Source: Lepagella muris (GTDB lineage Bacteria > Bacteroidota > Bacteroidia > Bacteroidales > Muribaculaceae). Taken from it: a stretch of DNA of 64,000 nt. Numbering within the stretch: position 1 is the first letter of the stretch; each line of letters starts with the position of its first letter. Location of the stretch: contig NZ_SRYB01000018.1 of the NCBI RefSeq assembly GCF_004793975.1, forward strand, positions 1-64,000, written 5' to 3'. The notes below the pieces were generated by a model. The model had not been told where the DNA came from, searched no databases, and saw only the letters and a program-made list of their open reading frames with translations. Below, one piece after another: positions 51,805 to 60,917 of this stretch. A program made the translations under genes and the position numbers.

Positions 51805-53205
51805 TTAGAATTTGAAATAGTTTTTAGTGTTGTAGTAGCAGATATCCTCCACCATCTTCCCGACTCTTTCGTATTCCTCCTCCGGAATCAGACCTTTCTC
51901 CAGGTCGTTGCCGAGCAGGTTGCACAGAACGCGACGGAAATACTCATGGCGAGGATAGGATAGGAATGAGCGAGAATCTGTCAACATACCTACGAAACGG
52001 CTCAGCAGTCCCTGCATAGAGAGGGCGTTCATCTGAGCCTCCATTCCGTAAAGCTGGTCGTTGAACCACCAACCTGAGCCCATCTGTATCTTTCCCGGTA
52101 CAGACCCATCCTGGAAATTGGCAATCATAGCCGCTACCCATGTATTGTCGGCGGGATTGAGATTGTAGAGGATAGTCTTTGCAAGGCGGTTGTCGGAGTC
52201 AAGGGCATCAAGGAACCGGGCAATCGGTATGGCACAGCTGTAGTCGCCGATAGTGTCGAAACCGGTGTCGGGACCGAGACGGCGGAACATGCGCGAGTTG
52301 ACGTTGCGCAATGGTCCGAAATGGAACTGTTGCACCCATCCCTTCTCATGATTCATTCGGCAGATTTCAAGTAGAATTGCAGTCTGTAGCTTTGTGATCT
52401 CTTCCTGCGAGAGAGCCATCCCGCCCCTTACCTTGGCAAAGAGGGTAGTCGCTTCCTCCTCCGTGCATTCCGCCCATGGGAATGAGCTGACGCCATGGTC
52501 AGCGACGTTACAGCCTTGCGATGCGAAGAAGTCATGACGGTTGCGGAGAGCTGCCAACAGATCGGGATAGGAGGCTATTGTCATTCCGGCGGCTTCCGCG
52601 AGACGGTCTACATATTCATTGTAGGCGATCGGGTTATCCACTGCCATAGCCTTGTCTGGACGCCAGGCTGGCAGCACTTTCACCTTGAAACCGCTTTCGC
52701 GTATCCGGCGGTGATATTCGAGGGAGTCGGCGGGGTCGTCAGTGGTGCATACCGCCTCCACGTTATATCTCTCCATCAGTCCTCTTGCGGAGAAACCGGG
52801 TTGCTTCAGCAGTTCGTTGCAGGCATCGTAGATTTCGCGGGCAGTGGATGGATTCAGCACCTTGTCGATACCGAAGGCGGTCTTCAGTTCGAGGTGGGTC
52901 CAATGATAGAGTGGATTGCGGAGGGTATATGGAAGAGTCTCCGCCCATTTCTGGAATTTCTCCCATGGATCGGCATCACCGGTGATGTATCGCTCATCAG
53001 TGCCGTTTGCTCGCATGGCACGCCATTTGTAGTGGTCGCCGCCGAGCCATAGCTCGGTGATGGAGGAGAATTGCTTATCATCTGCGATCTCCTTTGGGGA
53101 GAGGTGGCAGTGATAGTCGATTATAGGGAGGCTGGAGGCATGCTCGCGGTATAGTCGGCGGGCAGATTCTGTCTCCAAGAGGAAGTTTTCGTTGATGAAA
53201 GGCAT
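51805..53205 (-). CDS. uxaC: Glucuronate/galacturonate isomerase UxaC
   Basis: 466 aa. IIDYHCHLSPKEIADDK (metal HxH), GGDHYKWRAMRANG, VEAVCTTDDPADSLEYHRRI, KVLPAWRPDKAMA and MNHEKGWVQQFHFGPLRN identify UxaC of the amidohydrolase-like fold. Isomerises D-glucuronate to fructuronate and D-galacturonate to tagaturonate. It is the entry enzyme of this operon. No tagaturonate reductase (UxaB) or altronate dehydratase is present here, so the locus as seen suits glucuronate. Confidence 0.95.
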   Translation of the reverse strand: MPFINENFLLETESARRLYREHASSLPIIDYHCHLSPKEIADDKQFSSITELWLGGDHYKWRAMRANGTDERYITGDADPWEKFQKWAETLPYTLRNPLYHWTHLELKTAFGIDKVLNPSTAREIYDACNELLKQPGFSARGLMERYNVEAVCTTDDPADSLEYHRRIRESGFKVKVLPAWRPDKAMAVDNPIAYNEYVDRLAEAAGMTIASYPDLLAALRNRHDFFASQGCNVADHGVSSFPWAECTEEEATTLFAKVRGGMALSQEEITKLQTAILLEICRMNHEKGWVQQFHFGPLRNVNSRMFRRLGPDTGFDTIGDYSCAIPIARFLDALDSDNRLAKTILYNLNPADNTWVAAMIANFQDGSVPGKIQMGSGWWFNDQLYGMEAQMNALSMQGLLSRFVGMLTDSRSFLSYPRHEYFRRVLCNLLGNDLEKGLIPEEEYERVGKMVEDICYYNTKNYFKF

Positions 53206-53349
53206 TGTGATATTATTTATGATTTTTGGGGCTTTTGGCTGGGCTTTCGCTTTGGGGCTTGACTTGGCTTTCGCGCTTCGCGCTCACACCTGGATCAAAA
53301 CTGCTATGTATTTTATGATCACATTTGAAGCTCTTTTCTCTCTGCTCTT

Positions 53350-54864
53350 TTATTTGAGGACTACGAGCTTGTATCTGGGGACGAGGAGCTTCATCATGAT
53401 CCAGCTGAAGAGATAGGCTGATCCGGCTATGAGGAATACGATCATGTAGCCGGCATGTTTCCCTTCGTAGCCCATGAAGGATAGACCGGAGTTTTCGGCG
53501 TAGGTGAAGAGGAGACCTGCTCCATAGTTGGAGCAGAAGCTGCCGAGTCCGCTTGCGAGTCCGGCGGCACCAGTCACGGTGGCGACGACTGATTTCGGGA
53601 ACATGTCGCTAACCACGTTGTAGACGTTGGCACTCCAGCTCTGATGTGCGGCACACATTATGCCGATTATAGCAACCGGAAACCACATCGAGATTCCGCC
53701 GAGTGGCATCACCGCCCAGCCGAGCAGGGGGAAGATGGCAAAGATGAGCATTGCTTTCATTCTTCCGGAATAGGGATTGAGTCGGTTGCGGTTGATGAAG
53801 AATGTCGGGAGGTAGCTTCCGGCAAGCGAGAGCATTGAGATCAGATAGATGGTGAATATGGCAAACATCCCCTCAGTGGAGGCTGTGGAGTAGCCGTAGA
53901 CTTCGCTGATAAATGCCGGTGCCCAGAAAAGCAGGAACCACCATACGGAATCGGGGAGGAAACGTCCGAAGATCACAGCCCATGTCTGACGGAACGTGAA
54001 TGCCTGAAGCAGACCCACCTTGGAATCCTCCTGAATCTTCACCTCTTTCTTCTCCGACACCCTCTCCATTGATGCTTCGGAATGAAGATCCTGTTCGATA
54101 TATGCAAGCTCTGCCTGATTTACATGAGGATTCTTGCGAGGCTCTTTGTAGATGAACACCCAGAATCCCATCCAGATGAATCCGAGTATGCCGATTGCGA
54201 GGAATGCCATTTCCCAACCATAATATTTTGCAATGAGAGGGATGGTGAAGGGAGCCATTAGGGCACCGATCTGAGCTCCGGAATTGAAGATGCCTGTGGC
54301 GAAACCGCGGTCTTTCTTAGGGAAATATTCCGCCACCGCCTTTATCGAGGAGGGGAAGTTGCCCGCTTCACCGACTGATAGCACCACACGTGCGGCTATG
54401 AAAAGCCATACGCTGACCGTAGTGACCATCACGCCCACATCGGCAGCTTTCTGTGCGGCAAGAAGATTCTCACGAGCTGCGAGGAAGGAGGGATTCCAGT
54501 CGCCGGTGACTATGCCGTCGGTCAGCACTCCGCAGAAAGCGTGCATACATGCGCCTGCCGACCATATCCCGATAGCCCATAGATAGCCTCTTTTTGTGCC
54601 AACATAGTCGATGAATTTTCCGGCAAAGAGCATTGACACGGCATATACAATTGAGAATATGCCGGTAATCCTGCCGTAGTCGGCATCCGTCCAATTAAAT
54701 TCCGGAGCTATAAAGTTTTTCCATGTCAGCGACAGCACCTGACGGTCGAGATAGTTGACCACGAGAGCCACAAAGAGCATGGCACATATTACCCAACGAT
54801 AGTTGGTCATTTTTTCATTTCCGGGATATGAAGGGTTTTCCATGTTTAAAGAGTTTTGTTTCAT
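53350..54864 (-). CDS. exuT: MFS hexuronate transporter (ExuT-like)
   Basis: 504 aa with about 12 membrane helices. NYRWVICAMLFVALVVNYLDRQVLSLTW and YVGTKRGYLWAIGIWSAG, SVGEAGNFPSSIKAVAEYFPKKDRGFATGIFNSGAQIGA (in parts) match the anion:cation symporter branch of the MFS that includes ExuT and GudP. Imports hexuronate with protons. Candidate earlier or later starts: residues 8 and 19 (MTNYRW) are also methionines; the N-terminal extension is polar. Confidence 0.88.
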   Translation of the reverse strand: MKQNSLNMENPSYPGNEKMTNYRWVICAMLFVALVVNYLDRQVLSLTWKNFIAPEFNWTDADYGRITGIFSIVYAVSMLFAGKFIDYVGTKRGYLWAIGIWSAGACMHAFCGVLTDGIVTGDWNPSFLAARENLLAAQKAADVGVMVTTVSVWLFIAARVVLSVGEAGNFPSSIKAVAEYFPKKDRGFATGIFNSGAQIGALMAPFTIPLIAKYYGWEMAFLAIGILGFIWMGFWVFIYKEPRKNPHVNQAELAYIEQDLHSEASMERVSEKKEVKIQEDSKVGLLQAFTFRQTWAVIFGRFLPDSVWWFLLFWAPAFISEVYGYSTASTEGMFAIFTIYLISMLSLAGSYLPTFFINRNRLNPYSGRMKAMLIFAIFPLLGWAVMPLGGISMWFPVAIIGIMCAAHQSWSANVYNVVSDMFPKSVVATVTGAAGLASGLGSFCSNYGAGLLFTYAENSGLSFMGYEGKHAGYMIVFLIAGSAYLFSWIMMKLLVPRYKLVVLK

Positions 54865-54927
54865 GTTAGGGAGCGGAGAGGGCGTATGGGAGAAGAGGGG
54901 GAGCGGAGAGAGGAAGAGGATGAATGG

Positions 54928-55587
54928 TTATTTCTTGCAGAAGGAGAGTGCTTCCTTGCATTTGTCTGTGATTACATTCCAGTTGGCGGCAGCTATAGTC
55001 TCTTTCGGGAATAGCTTCGATCCCATTCCGACGGCGAAAACTCCGGCTTTAAACCAGGATGAAAGATTCTCCTCGGTAGGTTCCACACCGCCTGTCACCA
55101 TGATCTTTGACCAAGGCATCGGGGCGAGTAAACCTTTCACCATCTTCGGACCGAGCACATCGCCGGGGAAGAGCTTGCACACGTCGCACCCAGCCTCCTG
55201 CGCGAATCCGATCTCGCTGATGCTTCCGCATCCAGGCACGTAAGGCACACCGCGACGGTTGCATATCTTTGCCACTTCGGGGTTGAAAAGCGGTCCCACC
55301 ACGAAATCGGCACCAAGCTGCATGTAGAGAGCTGCGGTGGCAGGTTCAACAATCGAGCCTACGCCGAGAGCCATTTCCGGACATTCCTCCGCTACAAATT
55401 TGGAAACTTCCGCAAATACCTCATGTGCGAAGTCGCCACGGTTGGTAAATTCAAACAGGCGCACACCACCGTCGTAGCATGCCTTCACCACAGCCTTTGC
55501 CACTTCGGCATCTTTATGATAGAAGACAGGCACCATCGGTGCGGCTGCCATTTTATTGAGTACACTGAGTTTATTGTTTCTTGCCAT
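54928..55587 (-). CDS. eda: KDPG aldolase Eda
   Basis: 219 aa. MVPVFYHKDAEVAKAVVKACYDGG, LFEFTNRGDF with the conserved glutamate, GVGSIVEP, FVVGPLFNPEVAKICNRRGVPYVPG (in parts), VCKLFPGDVLG with the Schiff-base lysine, and IMVTGGVEPTEENLS. Cleaves 2-keto-3-deoxy-6-phosphogluconate to pyruvate and glyceraldehyde-3-phosphate. Follows kdgK in the hexuronate operon. Confidence 0.93.
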   Translation of the reverse strand: MARNNKLSVLNKMAAAPMVPVFYHKDAEVAKAVVKACYDGGVRLFEFTNRGDFAHEVFAEVSKFVAEECPEMALGVGSIVEPATAALYMQLGADFVVGPLFNPEVAKICNRRGVPYVPGCGSISEIGFAQEAGCDVCKLFPGDVLGPKMVKGLLAPMPWSKIMVTGGVEPTEENLSSWFKAGVFAVGMGSKLFPKETIAAANWNVITDKCKEALSFCKK

Positions 55588-55687
55588 TGTCAGGTAATTT
55601 TGATTCTTTGTTTAGTAAGATTTGTGATTCGTTTAATCAATAGTTGAATCAATATGAGTGGAATCAAATGATGGGAAATCCGAATAA

Positions 55688-56710
55688 TCAGCGTTGCACT
55701 CTTCCGTTGGCACTACCTCCGGCGAGAGCCTTCACTTCATCTTCCGTCACGAGATTGAAGTCGCCCGGAATTGTCTGCTTTAGGGCAGAGGCGGCTACGG
55801 CAAATTCAAGAGCCTCACCCTGCGTAGGCATTGTGAGCAATCCGTGGATAAGACCTCCGGAGAAGGAGTCGCCTCCGCCTACGCGGTCAACGATGGGATT
55901 TATGTCGTAGCGTTTTGATTCATAAAATTCCTCGCCATTGAAGATCATGCCTTTCCAACCGTTGTGGGTGGCGGAGAAACTTTCGCGCAAAGTGGATACC
56001 ACATACTTGAACCCGAATTGTTTTGCCATCTCACGGAATATATTCTTATAGCCCTCGGCATTGGTGTCGCCACCCTCTACGTCGGCATCCGGTTTGAATC
56101 CAAGGCAAAGCTCCGCATCCTCCTCATTACCGATGCACACATCCACGTACTGCATCAGCGGACGCATTACAGACTGAGCCTTCTCCTTTGTCCATAATTT
56201 CTTGCGGAAATTGAGGTCGACGCTGACCGTGACTCCGTGCCGTTTTGCCGCCTCACACGCCAGACGTGTCAATTCAGCCGCCTTGTCGCTGATAGCGGGG
56301 GTTATTCCGCTCCAATGGAACCAGTCGGCACCCTCCATAATCTTATCGAAATCGAAATCTTCGGGGTCGGCTTCAGCGATAGCAGATCCGGCTCTGTCGT
56401 ATATCACTTTTGACGGACGCATTGACGCTCCGGTCTCGCAGTAGTAGATTCCGACGCGGTTTCCGCCACGTGCGATGAAATCGGTGTTCACACCATATCG
56501 GCGTAGGGCGTTGACGGCGGCTTGTCCGATTTCGTGTGTAGGCAATTTTGACACGAAGAAAGCCTCGTGTCCATAGTTGGCACAGCTGACAGCCACGTTG
56601 GCTTCGCCACCTCCCCAGATTACGCGGAACGAGTCAGACTGAATGAATCTGTCGTTGGCGGAAGGAGACAGGCGCAGCATGATCTCCCCTAAGGTAATAA
56701 TTTTGCTCAT
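55688..56710 (-). CDS. kdgK: 2-keto-3-deoxygluconate kinase KdgK (PfkB family)
   Basis: 340 aa. ITLGEIMLRLSPSANDRFIQ start, GGGEANVAVSCANYGHEAFFVSKLP, DLNFRKKLWTKE, and the PfkB signature VGGGDSFSGGLIHGLL with the catalytic aspartate. Phosphorylates KDG at C6 with ATP before the aldolase. It heads the operon. Confidence 0.9.
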   Translation of the reverse strand: MSKIITLGEIMLRLSPSANDRFIQSDSFRVIWGGGEANVAVSCANYGHEAFFVSKLPTHEIGQAAVNALRRYGVNTDFIARGGNRVGIYYCETGASMRPSKVIYDRAGSAIAEADPEDFDFDKIMEGADWFHWSGITPAISDKAAELTRLACEAAKRHGVTVSVDLNFRKKLWTKEKAQSVMRPLMQYVDVCIGNEEDAELCLGFKPDADVEGGDTNAEGYKNIFREMAKQFGFKYVVSTLRESFSATHNGWKGMIFNGEEFYESKRYDINPIVDRVGGGDSFSGGLIHGLLTMPTQGEALEFAVAASALKQTIPGDFNLVTEDEVKALAGGSANGRVQR

Positions 56711-57038
56711 AATGTCAGTTCATTTAGATAGGAAACTGTATTATCCCAAGGTTGGTTTAGGTTGTTTAGGTTACGGAATAATACTCTTTCCACAATGCAA
56801 ATTTATATATAAAAAAGCAAATAAAGGAATGCTAAAAAGTCAATTTTACAAATATGAAAGAAAATAATACGTATTTGGATGAAATTTGTCTTAATATGTT
56901 ACGTTTCTTAAGTATCAAAAAATTATTCAACATTTTTAATTTGTTGAGACTCCATTGCACGATTTCCACAGATTGGAGTTTTATACTCAATCTTATAAAA
57001 AATATAGACTAATAAAAAAATATATAGGATTCTGAATT
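56711..57038. other. Divergent promoter region: kdgK operon (left), NUDIX gene (right)
   Basis: 328 bp, very AT-rich. A minus-strand TAAATTTG (56798-56805) is the best -7 box for the hexuronate operon; no matching TTTG lies at 20 bp. Toward the right, ACTCCA ... TGGAGT (about 56949-56979) is a small dyad, and GGTTTAGGTTGTTTAGGTTACGG-type microrepeats occur near 56750. No ORF. A regulator binding site (for example GntR/LacI-type) was not recognised, and no regulator gene is in the operon. Confidence 0.45.
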
Positions 57039-57548
57039 ATGAAGAAAGATAATTTGGAAGAGGTTTTTCCGATAGTTGATGAAGAGGGCAACGTGGTCGG
57101 TAAGGCTTCGAGAAAGGAATGTCATGATGGTTCGAAACTATTGCATCCGGTGGTGCATCTCCACGTCTTTGACAAGGACGGTAGACTGTATCTCCAGCGT
57201 CGTCCCGATTGGAAGGATATCCAGCCAGGTAAATGGGATACTGCTGTAGGCGGCCACGTGGATTATGGTGAGGATGTGGAGACCGCCCTCCGTCGAGAGG
57301 CGGCTGAGGAGCTTGGTCTGATGGATTTCCAACCGACAGCGTTGCGCAGATACGTGTTTGAATCTTCTCGCGAACGAGAGCTTGTCAATTCATTCAGCAC
57401 GGAGATCGACTACCTTCCCATACCGTCGGATGAACTTGACGGAGGACGGTTCTGGAGCAGGGAGGAGATTCTGGAGAATATGGAGAAAGGGGTGTTCACT
57501 CCAAATTTTGAACAGGAATATATGTCGTTGTTTGGAGCGGGAAAATGA
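57039..57548 (+). CDS. NUDIX hydrolase
   Basis: 169 aa. The NUDIX box GGHVDYGEDVETALRREAAEELGL (about residues 70-92, in parts) is intact, with EELGL at its end. The N-terminal EEGNVVGKASRKECHDGSKLLHP pattern is like the IPP isomerase/YfcD-type branch of NUDIX proteins. Acts on a nucleoside diphosphate-linked or allylic substrate. Fifteen bp upstream of the efflux gene. Confidence 0.85.
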   Translation: MKKDNLEEVFPIVDEEGNVVGKASRKECHDGSKLLHPVVHLHVFDKDGRLYLQRRPDWKDIQPGKWDTAVGGHVDYGEDVETALRREAAEELGLMDFQPTALRRYVFESSRERELVNSFSTEIDYLPIPSDELDGGRFWSREEILENMEKGVFTPNFEQEYMSLFGAGK

Positions 57549-57563
57549 TCTATTATCCGGGAA

Positions 57564-58784
57564 ATGACAGAAAAAAGAGGAATTATGACTCCTGACAGTA
57601 AGAGGATTCAGATGGATAGTGAGAGTAATCAGATAGGGAAACGTTACTTCCTTTTCCTGATAATATTTTTAGGTGCACTTTCAGCCTTCGGACCGTTTAT
57701 CACCGATTTCTATCTGCCGACATTGCCATCAATGACGTCAGTGTTTAATACTTCGGAGTCGATGGTTCAGCTTGGATTGACCACGAGCCTTGTAGGTATT
57801 GCAATCGGTCAGGTCTTTTTTGGTCCGATCAGCGACAAATATGGCAGGAAGCATATCATGATAATGTCGCTGATATTGTTTGTGGCGGCTACGTTGGGAT
57901 GTATCTGGTCGCCGACGATAGAGGTGTTCAACGTGTTCCGTTTCCTGCAAGGATTGGGAGGATCGGGAAGTATTGTCATGTCGCGTTCAGTAGCCACGGA
58001 TTGCTATAGAGGCAGGGAACTTGCAAAGATTCTTGCCATAGTTGGTGCCATCAATGGCGTTGCGCCTGTCGTGGCTCCCGTCACGGGTGGTCTTGTCTCG
58101 CGGTCGATAGGGTGGCAGGGTATCTTCTGGATATTATTTGCAATTGGAGTGGTGTTGCTCGGTATGTGCTCATTATTCAGGGAGTCGCTGAAGATGGAGG
58201 ATCGGGCAACGTGTCCGGTGTGGAAGACAGCGGGAGGATTTCTCCGCATATTGAGGATTCCGGATTTCCGTCGCTACGTGTTGATATATTCGTTTGCTTA
58301 CGGAGCATTATTCGCATATATCTCGTCTGCCTCCTTTATAGTGCAGGAGCATTTCGGCTATTCCGAACTTCAGTTCTCTGTCACGTTTGCGGTCAACGCC
58401 ACAGGTATCGGTATAGGTTCGGGACTCGCCATGCGATTCCGGAAAATGGAGAATGCCGCCTTATTCAGCACGGGAGGCATGACTACGTTTGCAATCATGC
58501 TTCTTGCGATGGGTTTTATGGTTGACTCGTTCCTTGTATATGAGGGGTTGACCTTCCTTATGCTGTTTTGTCTTGGCTTTATCTTTCCGTCGGTTTCCGC
58601 CCTCGGCATGGAGGCAGGGCGTTCGGCGGCTGGAGCCGCCTCTGCACTGCTCGGAGCCGGAGGCTTTATATTCGGCGGACTCGTCTCACCCTTGGTCGGT
58701 ATAGGCGATCTGATACTGTCAACTAATCTTCTCCTCGTAGCCTGCTCGTTAGCGGCATTGCTCCTCTGTCTCCGCCGCCGCTAA
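57564..58784 (+). CDS. Bcr/CflA-family multidrug MFS exporter
   Basis: 406 aa, 12 helices. LSAFGPFITDFYLPTLPSM start region, GQVFFGPISDKYGRKHIMI with the MFS motif A (GxxSDxxGR), GRSAAGAASALLGAGGFIFGG near the end. Proton antiporter of drugs or metabolites. First 20 residues are polar; the ATG at 57564 is 15 bp after the NUDIX stop, and the two are likely co-transcribed. Convergent with luxS, 4 bp between the two stop codons. Confidence 0.88.
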   Translation: MTEKRGIMTPDSKRIQMDSESNQIGKRYFLFLIIFLGALSAFGPFITDFYLPTLPSMTSVFNTSESMVQLGLTTSLVGIAIGQVFFGPISDKYGRKHIMIMSLILFVAATLGCIWSPTIEVFNVFRFLQGLGGSGSIVMSRSVATDCYRGRELAKILAIVGAINGVAPVVAPVTGGLVSRSIGWQGIFWILFAIGVVLLGMCSLFRESLKMEDRATCPVWKTAGGFLRILRIPDFRRYVLIYSFAYGALFAYISSASFIVQEHFGYSELQFSVTFAVNATGIGIGSGLAMRFRKMENAALFSTGGMTTFAIMLLAMGFMVDSFLVYEGLTFLMLFCLGFIFPSVSALGMEAGRSAAGAASALLGAGGFIFGGLVSPLVGIGDLILSTNLLLVACSLAALLLCLRRR

Positions 58785-58787
58785 GGT

Positions 58788-59270
58788 TTAGTCGGGATAG
58801 GTCATGTTTTCCGGACGGATGTTGAGTAGGACTTCGTTGAGGAAAACGGAAGCAGCTTTTTTTGCGGCGGGGAGGTCGTTGAAAGAGTAATTGCCGCAGT
58901 CTTTGGGTGTGGCTCCTGGTATCTCGCCTGCGAAGTCGGCTATGAAAGAGAATGTGTCTTTCAGAAGGGGGATGATGTCGGAGGGGGTCAACTTACCCTG
59001 CATGAGGAGATAATTGCCGGTGCAGCAGCCCATCGGACCCCAATATACTATTTTGTCTTTCCATTCAGGATTATTCCGCAGATAGGTGGCGGCGAGATGC
59101 TCCATTGCGTGTAATGCTTCCGGGGATAGGGCGGGTTGGCGGTTCGGTTCCGTCAGACGTATGTCGAAAGTGGTTATTATATCGCCGGAAGGGGTCACGT
59201 CACGCCGTGATACATATACACCGCGCAACAGTCGCAGATGATCGATTGTAAAACTTGCTATTTTTTTCAT
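58788..59270 (-). CDS. luxS: S-ribosylhomocysteine lyase LuxS
   Basis: 160 aa, full length. Zinc ligands H54 and H58 in LHAMEHLA, catalytic cysteine in GPMGCCTGNY (C82), third ligand C125 in PKDCGNYSF. Splits S-ribosylhomocysteine to homocysteine and the AI-2 precursor, part of the activated methyl cycle. It stands alone with a perfect minus-strand TAAATTTG box at 59336-59343 as the likely -7. Confidence 0.96.
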   Translation of the reverse strand: MKKIASFTIDHLRLLRGVYVSRRDVTPSGDIITTFDIRLTEPNRQPALSPEALHAMEHLAATYLRNNPEWKDKIVYWGPMGCCTGNYLLMQGKLTPSDIIPLLKDTFSFIADFAGEIPGATPKDCGNYSFNDLPAAKKAASVFLNEVLLNIRPENMTYPD

Positions 59271-59374
59271 ACTGTTTTGTCAACTGATGAGGTTGGTTAA
59301 TGAGATGCAAAATAAGGTAAAATCATTTTATCAAGCAAATTTATGTCGTAAATTGCATAAAAAAAGCGGAATGA

Positions 59375-59406
59375 GTTGTAGATAAAAGGAATAATGATTA
59401 CTTTTG
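59375..59406 (+). promoter_or_regulatory. Promoter of the lipoprotein gene at 59453
   Basis: GTTG (59375-59378, one mismatch), 20 bp, TACTTTTG (59399-59406), with the start about 40 nt before the ATG. Confidence 0.55.
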
Positions 59407-59452
59407 GACTTTCAAATTAACCATAATATTATTTCCACTAAAATTAGCAATA

Positions 59453-59962
59453 ATGAAAAAGACATCAGTTTTCAGTTTTTTTGCAGCATTGCTGCTTTTT
59501 GTATCCTGTGGAGGAACAACGAAGGATAGCAATGCAGATTCCGCAGTCGTGAATGAAGAGGCATTTTCAGCTTCACAACCAGTAGAAAGCGGTATATATG
59601 ATGCAACCCGCTATGATATTCAAGGACCGAACGCCCGCAAGGGTAAGTTTGACGGTCGTGTGATCTTCACCATCAGCCCCGAGCAGTCGGCATTTTATGT
59701 GTATGAGAATGGCAACCGCACGAAGATAGACTATAAGGTAATCCTCGGCAAACCGTTTGAGCAAGGCGACAGCGGTATCTACCGTTCGGTCGATGTTAAA
59801 GGTCTTCCCGTCACCATCGTTCCTGACAGCGCAGACTACGTGTTGAATTTTGAGAAGGGTGAGACAAAGGTGGCAATAGGTTTCGATAAGAAGCCACGCA
59901 ACACTTATTCTGCTGTTGAAGCCATCGAACGCATGAATGAGCAGATTCAGAAAAAGAAATAA
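59453..59962 (+). CDS. Hypothetical lipoprotein
   Basis: 169 aa. Signal MKKTSVFSFFAALLLFVSCG with lipobox FVSC, a short polar linker, then a beta-rich domain (YDIQGPNARKGKFDGRVIFTISPEQSAFY). No family recognised with confidence. An SIMPL- or NlpE-like function is not supported. Probably attached to the outer membrane. A strong terminator follows. Confidence 0.75.
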   Translation: MKKTSVFSFFAALLLFVSCGGTTKDSNADSAVVNEEAFSASQPVESGIYDATRYDIQGPNARKGKFDGRVIFTISPEQSAFYVYENGNRTKIDYKVILGKPFEQGDSGIYRSVDVKGLPVTIVPDSADYVLNFEKGETKVAIGFDKKPRNTYSAVEAIERMNEQIQKKK

Positions 59963-59993
59963 GATTGGGGCTAACCAAAACTTACGATAAGGA

Positions 59994-60033
59994 AATAGCG
60001 TTTTTATGATGGGAGAATCATAAAAACGCTATT
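59994..60033. terminator. Intrinsic terminator, AATAGCGTTTTTATGAT
   Basis: AATAGCGTTTTTATGAT and ATCATAAAAACGCTATT are perfect complements with a 6-nt loop (gggaga). Ends 5 bp before the channel ATG at 60039, leaving no room for a separate promoter except inside or upstream of it. Confidence 0.85.
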
Positions 60034-60038
60034 ATATT

Positions 60039-60917
60039 ATGTCAGTCTCGTTACAAAAAACATTACATGCCTTATCAGTAAGACTAAGACATTTTTTTCA
60101 TATTATATCCAATATACGTCCGATAGTGTGGATAGCCCTCTACGTGTCGTTGATACCGATATTTGCATACTTCTATTCACAGCTTCCGGATTGTCAGTTT
60201 CGTGCGCCGGATGGAGCCGACAGGGATTATGGGGCATGGCTTTACTACAGCATCGTGACCATAACGACGCTTGGATTCGGTGATTATACACCGGCACATG
60301 GGTTGGCTCAGACTGTCACAGCCGTAGAGGTGATGTGCGGAATGCTGACGCTTGGCTTCTTTCTGAACGCTGTCGGGTCGATGAAATCGGAGATAGATGT
60401 GGAGGCGGAACTTGAAAAGCAGCGTAGGGTGCATTATGCCGTGGAGAAGGAGAAACTTATGAAGAGTATCCCCGGTGTCATGAGGAATATAAAGACTTTC
60501 CTTGCATATTGCTATGCCGTGACCACACCGTTGTCAAAACGGCAGGGTGACACTCCTGACTATAATCCGCAATTCTCATTAGACGACATGAAAGATATGG
60601 CGTTGCCCACCGGACTCTCTTTTGATATGTCGAAAAGACCCGCGGTGGAGCGACTTATGAAAAGTGCCTCCCACACGAGCCTTTGTCTTGATTCCCTTGA
60701 AGCGAGGGTTGACCTCACCTTATGGTCGGGATTGCTTGATAACTGTTTTGCATTTGTTGCCAACTGGCAGATGTTTTCAGCCGTTGACTCTTTTGGAAAC
60801 ATCTCCTCTGACCATGTACCGGAGGATGTCGGGGAACTCTACCATTTCATAAAAGAGAATGCCGACATAGCCATGCATCTTGAAGAGGAGTTGACGAGTC
60901 TTGTCAAGGCCGGATAG
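60039..60917 (+). CDS. Two-helix potassium-channel-like protein without RCK domain
   Basis: 292 aa. One membrane helix (about 29-47), the pore with TTLGFGDYTP (76-85, the GFGD filter of 2-TM K channels) and a second helix (about 92-113), then a cytosolic C-terminal domain of about 170 residues that has no Rossmann glycine motif, so it is not an RCK/TrkA gate. The C-terminal domain is not recognised. Its gene overlaps the end of the convergent GH95 gene by 14 bp. Confidence 0.82.
   Translation: MSVSLQKTLHALSVRLRHFFHIISNIRPIVWIALYVSLIPIFAYFYSQLPDCQFRAPDGADRDYGAWLYYSIVTITTLGFGDYTPAHGLAQTVTAVEVMCGMLTLGFFLNAVGSMKSEIDVEAELEKQRRVHYAVEKEKLMKSIPGVMRNIKTFLAYCYAVTTPLSKRQGDTPDYNPQFSLDDMKDMALPTGLSFDMSKRPAVERLMKSASHTSLCLDSLEARVDLTLWSGLLDNCFAFVANWQMFSAVDSFGNISSDHVPEDVGELYHFIKENADIAMHLEEELTSLVKAG

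Noticed and set aside
50700..51815. 371-codon plus-strand ORF opposite uxuA
   Set aside because: It mirrors uxuA, has no recognisable motif, and uxuA is a full-length family member in a coherent operon; antisense shadow.
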